Source: Microbacterium fluvii
GTDB taxonomy: Bacteria > Actinomycetota > Actinomycetes > Actinomycetales > Microbacteriaceae
Direction: 5' to 3'
DNA length: 64,000 bases
Assembly: GCF_025515205.1 (NCBI RefSeq)
Contig: NZ_JAOPFX010000001.1
Span: 1,364,001-1,428,000 of the forward strand
Position numbers and translations under genes: made by a program. Under the pieces are notes generated by a model. It had not been told where the DNA came from. It saw only the letters and a program-made list of their open reading frames with translations, and made no database searches. Shown piece by piece: positions 59,319 to 64,000 of the stretch. The first letter of the stretch is position 1; each line of letters starts with the position of its first letter.

Positions 59319-60410
59319 TCACCGCCAGACGATCCGATCCTCGACGTCGTCGGCGCGCAGGTGCACGCGCGGCCCCTCGACCTCGCGCACGCGACCGCCG
59401 AGCCAGTACGTCTGATCGGGCCCCCATCCGGCGATGACGCTCGCCCACCCGTCGTCGACCTCGATCGCCCGTCCGGCAGCCGTGAGGTAGGCCCACGCGG
59501 TCAGGTGCACGGCGTCCCACTCCTGCGCGACCGCGCCCCAGTCCGGCAGCAGCCAGCCGCCGTCGCGGCCGGTCGCGCGGTACCAGTCGTGGCGCCGGCT
59601 CGCGGTGGCCTGCAGCGGATGCCGCCGGCACAGCTCGACCCAGTCGTCGGCGCCGACGATCTCGAACGTGCGTCCGCCGCCGCGCACCGGCACGGCGACC
59701 GCCCGTGTCGCCCCGAATCCGTCTTCGAGCATCGGGATGCCCGCTGGCACACCAGAAGGCAGAAGCCCGGTGCTCGCCGGCGCACCCGTCGGAAACGACC
59801 ACCACGTGCCGCTCCAGTTCGCCGCGGGGTCCACCGGCCGCTCGGCAGCGGCCCTGCGCTCCTCCTCGCGCGTATCGACGCTCCAGGCGGCTGCAGCGCC
59901 CGCGGCCGGGTCGAAGGGCGCCCCGTCGTCGATCGGATCGAACTCCACCGCCCACTGCTCCGGGGTGCGTACGCGGCGCCACCATGCCGCCGAGGGGTGG
60001 GCGGCGAGACCGTGCCCGATCTCGTCGAGCGCGGCCCGCACGGCGGGTTCCGCCGCGACCAGATCGTCGCCGTCGAGCGGCTGCCAGTAGGCGGCGGCGT
60101 CGACACTGCGGCGCAGCGCCTCTTCGAGCGCACCGGCCTCCGGATCCAGCGTCCCGACACCCCGCACGCGGGCGGCGAGGTCGTCGATCGTGTGGTCGAC
60201 CGGCACCGGCTGTCGTGACGTGTCGGTGAAGGGCGTGCCGTGCTCGTCCCACCCGAACCGTGTGATCGACGCGCCCGACGCGAGTGCCGCGTTGTACGAC
60301 AGATCCCCCATCAGGCGACCGACCTCGGGGTCGGCCTCACGCGTGAGTTCCAGCAGCAGGCGGCGGCCGCGCGGGCCGGCCGAGAGACCTGCCGAGCGCG
60401 CCTCAGTCAC
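59319..60410 (-). CDS. Uncharacterised Trp-rich protein
   Basis: 363 residues from GTG 60410, 8 nt inside the ddaH 3' end (GTG 60416 is an alternative). Acidic and rich in Trp; two regions: about 20-120, mostly helical, and about 190-363 with many W-containing strands (GTWWSFPTGAP, DWVELCRRHP, GWGPDQTYWLGGRVREVEGP). No membrane segment or known catalytic motif. Third gene after the SHOCT gene and ddaH. Family not recognised; a structural rather than enzymatic role is possible. Confidence 0.7.
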   Translation of the reverse strand: MTEARSAGLSAGPRGRRLLLELTREADPEVGRLMGDLSYNAALASGASITRFGWDEHGTPFTDTSRQPVPVDHTIDDLAARVRGVGTLDPEAGALEEALRRSVDAAAYWQPLDGDDLVAAEPAVRAALDEIGHGLAAHPSAAWWRRVRTPEQWAVEFDPIDDGAPFDPAAGAAAAWSVDTREEERRAAAERPVDPAANWSGTWWSFPTGAPASTGLLPSGVPAGIPMLEDGFGATRAVAVPVRGGGRTFEIVGADDWVELCRRHPLQATASRRHDWYRATGRDGGWLLPDWGAVAQEWDAVHLTAWAYLTAAGRAIEVDDGWASVIAGWGPDQTYWLGGRVREVEGPRVHLRADDVEDRIVWR

Positions 60411-61170
60411 GCACACGCACCGATAGGCAGGTGACGCATCCCTCGAGCTTCTCGAACTCCGTCACCTCGGCCGTCACGACCTCGAGTCCGCGCTTCCGGT
60501 AGACCTCCGCGGTCTCGGGCGCGTCGGCCGACATCAGCACCGTGCGCTCGTCGAGCACGACCACGGCGGTGCCGTGCTCCTCCGGGATGCCCACGAAGAC
60601 CGGGAACGACTCCGGCGCGTCGACCAGCGGCGCATAGCCGACGACGGTGCCGTCGGGGAGCGCCGTCACCGCCGACTTCAGGTGCAGCACGCGGTGCACG
60701 GGAACCTCGACGATGCTCCAGCCGCGGGGCTCCAGCATCCGTCGCAGCTGCGCGATGCCCTCGGCGTCGGTGCGCGACGACGCGCCGACATAGACGACCC
60801 GCCCCACCTTGAGCACGTCTCCCCCGTCGAGCGTGCCGGGGGCTGCGACCTCGGCCATCTCGAGGTCGAGCCGGGCGACGGCCGCGCGGATGCTGGGCGC
60901 CTCGCCTCGGCGCGATGCGGCGCCGGCACGGCACAGCACCGCCAGATCGTCGAAGACGATGACGGCGTCTTCGACGAAGACCCCGTCTGGCTGGTCGTCG
61001 GCGGGATCGACCTCGACGATCTGCCAGCCTCGGGCGCGGAAGACCTCGACGTAGCCCTCCCACTGCTCGAGTGCGACGACCGGGTCGACGGGAAGACGCT
61101 CGAGGTGCGTGAGCTCGCCGTCGGCCAGCCGCGGCGAGGGCCTGCGCACCAGCAGCCGAGGTGCCGTCAT
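60403..61170 (-). CDS. ddaH: N(G),N(G)-dimethylarginine dimethylaminohydrolase-like enzyme
   Basis: 255 residues, guanidino-modifying enzyme fold. Conserved pieces: DGVFVEDAVIVF (about 62-73), TLDGGDVL (about 112-119), His in VLHLKSAVT (about 162-168) and the C-terminal Cys248 in EGCVTCLSVR. This Asp/Glu-His-Cys set belongs to DDAH/arginine deiminase enzymes, which hydrolyse methylated arginine or arginine. Start overlaps the SHOCT gene stop (ATGA). Confidence 0.9.
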   Translation of the reverse strand: MTAPRLLVRRPSPRLADGELTHLERLPVDPVVALEQWEGYVEVFRARGWQIVEVDPADDQPDGVFVEDAVIVFDDLAVLCRAGAASRRGEAPSIRAAVARLDLEMAEVAAPGTLDGGDVLKVGRVVYVGASSRTDAEGIAQLRRMLEPRGWSIVEVPVHRVLHLKSAVTALPDGTVVGYAPLVDAPESFPVFVGIPEEHGTAVVVLDERTVLMSADAPETAEVYRKRGLEVVTAEVTEFEKLEGCVTCLSVRVRD

Positions 61171-61556
61171 GAGCCGAGGATCCGCGCGCGGGCGTCGCGG
61201 CGCTCGTCGGCGCTGATGACTCCGCGGGCGACGAGGTCGTCGAGCTCGGCCAGACGCTCTTCGACGGTGCGCTCGGCGGGCGCCGGGGCCTGCGGACGCA
61301 GAGCCTCACTGTTCACGAGCTTGGCCGCGATCGCGGCGTCGGCGGCGAGCGGGTCGATTCCGGCGTTCTTCAGCACCGTGTACTTGCGCACCGCCACCAC
61401 GATGCCGAACACGACCACGCCGATGAAGATCACGATGAAGATCGCCATGAACACGCCCATCCCGGCGAAGATGCCGGTCGGCTCTCCGAAGCCCGGCACC
61501 TGCACGACATCGTCGGGAATCGGGAAGTCGTCGAGGAAGCGCACGCCGGAGATCAT
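61167..61556 (-). CDS. SHOCT-domain membrane protein
   Basis: 129 residues. One membrane helix at about 32-54 (GVFMAIFIVIFIGVVVFGIV), a linker, and a C-terminal SHOCT motif (about 97-127, VEERLAELDDLVARGVISAD). Function unknown. First gene of a three-gene unit with ddaH and the Trp-rich protein. ATG, predicted leaderless. Confidence 0.82.
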   Translation of the reverse strand: MISGVRFLDDFPIPDDVVQVPGFGEPTGIFAGMGVFMAIFIVIFIGVVVFGIVVAVRKYTVLKNAGIDPLAADAAIAAKLVNSEALRPQAPAPAERTVEERLAELDDLVARGVISADERRDARARILGS

Positions 61557-61562
61557 GCCCCG

Positions 61563-61568
61563 ACCCTA
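61563..61568 (-). promoter_or_regulatory. -10 element (TAGGGT), leaderless promoter
   Basis: Minus strand; followed by CGGGGC and ATG 61556. Confidence 0.5.
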
Positions 61569-61590
61569 GCGCGGCGCGTGCCCCGCGCGG

Positions 61591-62892
61591 TCAGACCGCG
61601 CCGGGGTAGTCGCGCTTGCCGGCGCCGACGTAGAGCTGCTGCGGGCGCCCGATCTTGGTCTGCGGGTCGCCCTGCATCTCGGTCCAGTGCGCGAGCCACC
61701 CAGGCAGTCGCCCGATGGCGAACAGCACCGTGAACATGCGCGTCGGAAAGCCCATCGCCTTGTAGATGACGCCGGTGTAGAAGTCGACGTTCGGGTAGAG
61801 GCGGCGCTCCTTGAAGTAGTCGTCTTCGAGGGCGACCTGCTCGAGCTCCTGAGCAAGGTCCAGCAGCGGGTCGTGCACGCCGAGCTCGGAGAGGATCTCG
61901 TCGGCCGACTCCTTGACGAGCTTGGCCCGAGGGTCGTAGTTCTTGTAGACGCGGTGGCCGAAGCCCATGAGCTTCACCCCGTCTTCCTTGTTCTTGACCC
62001 GCTCGACGAAGCGCTGCACGCTCTCGCCCGACTCCTGGATGCGCGCGAGCATGTCGAGCACCGCCTCGTTCGCACCGCCATGCAGCGGGCCGTACAGGGC
62101 GTTGATGCCCGCCGAGATCGACGAGAACTGGTTGGCGCCGGTCGAGCCCACCAGGCGCACCGTCGACGTCGACGCGTTCTGCTCGTGGTCCTCGTGCAGG
62201 ATCAGCAGCCGCTCGAGCGCCCGCGACATGACCGGGTTGATCTCGTAGGGCTCGGAGAGCACTCCGAAGTTGAGCTTGAGGAAGTTGTCGACGAAGCTCA
62301 GCGAGTTATCGGGGTAGAGGAAGGCCTGGCCGATGCTCTTCTTGTGGGCGTAGGCGGCGATCACCGGGAGCTTCGCGAGCAGACGGATCGTGTTCAGCTC
62401 GACGTGCTCGGGGTTGGCGGGGTCGGACTGGTGCTCGTAGTAGGTCGACAGCGCCGCGGTGGCCGACGAGAGCACCGACATCGGGTGCGCCGTGTGCGGC
62501 AGCGACGAGAAGAAGCGCTTGAGGTCTTCGTGCAGCAGCGTGTGGTGGCGGATCTTGTCGTCGAACTCGGCGAGCTGGTCGGCGGTGGGCAGTTCACCGT
62601 AGAGCAGCAGCCAGGCGACCTCGAGATACGTGCTGTTCTTGGCCAGCTGCTCGATCGGGTATCCGCGGTAGCGCAGGATCCCCTGGTCGCCGTCGATGAA
62701 GGTGATCGCCGACTTCGTGGCCGAGGTGTTGACGAAGCCGTAGTCGAGCGTCGTGAAACCGGTCTGGCGGGTGAGCGTCGAGATGTCGATGCTGGGAACC
62801 GAGCCGTCGGTGCCGGCGAGCAGTGGCAGCTCCGCGGTCGTGTCGCCGATCGAGAGAGTGGCCTTCTGGTTCTCGGTGCCCGCTTCGCTCAC
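61591..62892 (-). CDS. gltA: Citrate synthase
   Basis: 433 residues from GTG 62892, with GAGGAGG 4 nt upstream; the frame runs 14 codons further but without support. Typical gltA regions: LDYGFVNTSATKSAITFIDG, LRYRGYPIEQLAKNSTYLEV, the catalytic His regions GPLHGGANEAVL and MGFGHRVYKNYDPRA, and the Asp in VDFYTGVIYKAMGFP. It condenses acetyl-CoA and oxaloacetate. Monocistronic with a leader of about 70 nt. Confidence 0.95.
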   Translation of the reverse strand: MSEAGTENQKATLSIGDTTAELPLLAGTDGSVPSIDISTLTRQTGFTTLDYGFVNTSATKSAITFIDGDQGILRYRGYPIEQLAKNSTYLEVAWLLLYGELPTADQLAEFDDKIRHHTLLHEDLKRFFSSLPHTAHPMSVLSSATAALSTYYEHQSDPANPEHVELNTIRLLAKLPVIAAYAHKKSIGQAFLYPDNSLSFVDNFLKLNFGVLSEPYEINPVMSRALERLLILHEDHEQNASTSTVRLVGSTGANQFSSISAGINALYGPLHGGANEAVLDMLARIQESGESVQRFVERVKNKEDGVKLMGFGHRVYKNYDPRAKLVKESADEILSELGVHDPLLDLAQELEQVALEDDYFKERRLYPNVDFYTGVIYKAMGFPTRMFTVLFAIGRLPGWLAHWTEMQGDPQTKIGRPQQLYVGAGKRDYPGAV

Positions 62893-62967
62893 GGCGCCTC
62901 CTCGCGATTCATGGTCGTGCCGGGGTGTCCGCACAAGGTCGCGGGATGCCGCCGACCGTGCCGCTAC

Positions 62968-62973
62968 AGCCTA
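62968..62973 (-). promoter_or_regulatory. -10 element (TAGGCT) of gltA
   Basis: Minus strand; predicted start about 70 nt before the GTG at 62892. Confidence 0.45.
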
Positions 62974-63015
62974 TCGGGCCTTGCGGCCCACTGCGGACAG
63001 GGCCAAACAACGCCG

Positions 63016-63043
63016 ACATCCGATGGAGGTTTCCACCGGATGT
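63016..63043 (-). terminator. Terminator of dapC
   Basis: Stem ACATCCG/CGGATGT continued by TGGA/TCCA after one mismatch. On the minus strand it is followed by a short T-rich run (GTTGTTTGG at 63003-63011). Confidence 0.7.
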
Positions 63044-63066
63044 TGTCGCCGCCGGCCGCGCGGCGC

Positions 63067-64000
63067 TCAGCGCGAGGTGAGCCTGGCCGCCGCGGCGGCG
63101 ATGCGCTCGTCGGTCGCGGTGAGCGAGAGCCGGATGTGCTCGCCGAAGTGCGCACCGTAGAAGTGCCCAGGACCGGCGAGGATGCCGAGGTCGGCGAGCC
63201 TGCCGAGGCTCTCCCATGCGTCGCGGCCCTCGGTCGCCCACAGGTAGAGCCCCGCCTCGCTGCCGTCGATGCGGAAGCCTGCGGCTTCCACGGCGGGCTT
63301 GAGCACGGCGCGGCGGGTGCGATAGAGCTCCTTCTGCGCGGCGACGTGCGCGTCGTCGCCCAGTGCGACCGTCATCGCCGCCTGCACGGGGAGGGGCAGC
63401 ATGAGCCCGAGGTGCTTGCGGGAGGTCAGGAGCCTCGACACCAGCTCGCCGTCGCCGGCGAGGAACGCGGCACGATACCCCGCGAGGTTCGACTGCTTGC
63501 TCAGCGAATAGATCGCGAGCACGCCCTCGGCGCTGCCGCCGGTGACCAGAGGATCGAGCACCGAGGGGATCGGCTGGCAATCCCACGGGGCGTCCCAGCC
63601 GAGCTCCGCATAGCACTCGTCGCCCGCGATCACGGCGCCGAGTTCCCGCGCCCGCGCGACGGCGACCGCGAGGGCGGTGGCATCCCAGACGCGACCGTCG
63701 GGGTTGCCGGGCGAATTGATCCAGACGAGCCTCGTGCCCGCCGGCCACGCCGCCGGATCGTCTTCGGCGAGCGGGGTGGCACCCACCAGACGCGCGCCGA
63801 CCTCGTAGGTCGGGTAGGCGGCGCGCGGATGCACGACGACATCCCCGGGGCCGAGCCCGAGCAGCAGCGGCAGCAGCGCCACGAGCTCTTTCGAGCCGAC
63901 AGTCGGGAGCACCTGATCGACCGTGAGCGACGAGACGCCGCGGCGGCGCGAGAACCACTCCACGATGGCCTCGCGCAGCGCCGGAGCGCCGACGGTCTGC
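63067..64000 (-). CDS. dapC: Succinyldiaminopimelate transaminase DapC, 5' end outside the window
   Basis: The visible 311 codons lack the N-terminus: the frame stays open to base 64000 and reads QTVGAPALREAIVEWFSRRR, typical of the region just before the cofactor-binding part. Downstream are VGSKELVALL, NSPGNPDGRVW and the PLP lysine in YSLSKQSNLAGYR. GTG 63963 is not the real start. Third dap gene in the window, but not in an operon with dapD/dapE. Distinct from the aminotransferase at 16040. Confidence 0.92.
   Translation of the reverse strand, partial: QTVGAPALREAIVEWFSRRRGVSSLTVDQVLPTVGSKELVALLPLLLGLGPGDVVVHPRAAYPTYEVGARLVGATPLAEDDPAAWPAGTRLVWINSPGNPDGRVWDATALAVAVARARELGAVIAGDECYAELGWDAPWDCQPIPSVLDPLVTGGSAEGVLAIYSLSKQSNLAGYRAAFLAGDGELVSRLLTSRKHLGLMLPLPVQAAMTVALGDDAHVAAQKELYRTRRAVLKPAVEAAGFRIDGSEAGLYLWATEGRDAWESLGRLADLGILAGPGHFYGAHFGEHIRLSLTATDERIAAAAARLTSR

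Noticed and set aside
1..64000. Mobile elements, prophage, CRISPR arrays, restriction or toxin-antitoxin systems
   Set aside because: No transposase, integrase, regularly spaced repeats, cas, methylase or toxin-like genes were seen, and base composition looks even throughout.

Overview
The window is a dense stretch of high-GC actinobacterial chromosome with about 57 protein genes, one tRNA and almost no intergenic space (no gap reaches 300 bases). GC-rich third positions, frequent GTG starts, many ATGA/GTGA overlaps and the gene content suggest a Microbacteriaceae-type actinobacterium, most likely Microbacterium or a close relative. Supporting families are the DUF4192, DUF3107, DUF3117 and UPF0182 proteins, AdnAB, a C50-type carotenoid cluster and the actinobacterial DapD. 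I see no insertion sequence, prophage, integron or CRISPR array; the whole window reads as core or near-core chromosome.

Layout. 1-7989: an ABC transporter ATPase with an unusual 180-residue N-terminal extension (its permease starts at the left edge), a GTG-initiated nucleotidyltransferase, several uncharacterised proteins, a DUF4192 protein, maltokinase and a membrane acyltransferase. 8045-14298: a cell-wall glycopolymer island made of a CDP-glycerol phosphotransferase/glycosyltransferase fusion, a family 2 glycosyltransferase and, converging on them, two more CDP-glycerol phosphotransferase-like proteins. 14343-18574: an HtrA-type protease, an aminotransferase, a nitrilase-family amidohydrolase and a DUF6328 membrane protein. 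18680-18753: initiator tRNA-fMet with a strong terminator. 18831-23872: a MarR regulator (CrtR-like by position) divergent from a tightly overlapping idi-crtB-crtI-cyclase-cyclase-elongase operon for a C50 carotenoid. No GGPP synthase gene is present in it.

23873-43699 follows a gene neighbourhood known from mycobacteria (Rv3193c to about Rv3211): UPF0182, PDZ/Lon-like protease, zincin-like DUF2342 protein, E1-like protein, UvrD2, NudC, AdnB, AdnA, DUF3107, ferritin-like protein and DEAD-box helicase. An aminoglycoside-phosphotransferase-like pseudokinase sits between nudC and adnB. 43794-54177: SHOCT protein, PHP phosphoesterase, exo/endonuclease/phosphatase-family protein, Xaa-Pro aminopeptidase, gamma-glutamyltransferase, hydrolase, general stress protein, then a soluble MgtE-like protein, a DUF1003 membrane protein, Mrp and TatB. 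54247-64000: O-methyltransferase, DUF3117, a PIG-V-like mannosyltransferase, dapE and dapD divergently placed, PPK2, an uncharacterised protein, DDAH, SHOCT protein, citrate synthase and the start-truncated dapC (three lysine/diaminopimelate genes within 8 kb).

Regulatory texture. Many genes carry a TANNNT -10 hexamer ending 6 or 7 bases before an ATG or GTG start, so they are predicted to be transcribed as leaderless mRNAs. One such -10 lies in the loop of a perfect 15-bp hairpin that also looks like the terminator of the gene upstream. Other observations worth a second look are the pseudokinase beside the AdnAB genes, an AdnA whose iron-sulphur ligand pattern has Glu in place of one Cys, and a 179-nt antiparallel coding overlap between the E1-like gene and uvrD2.
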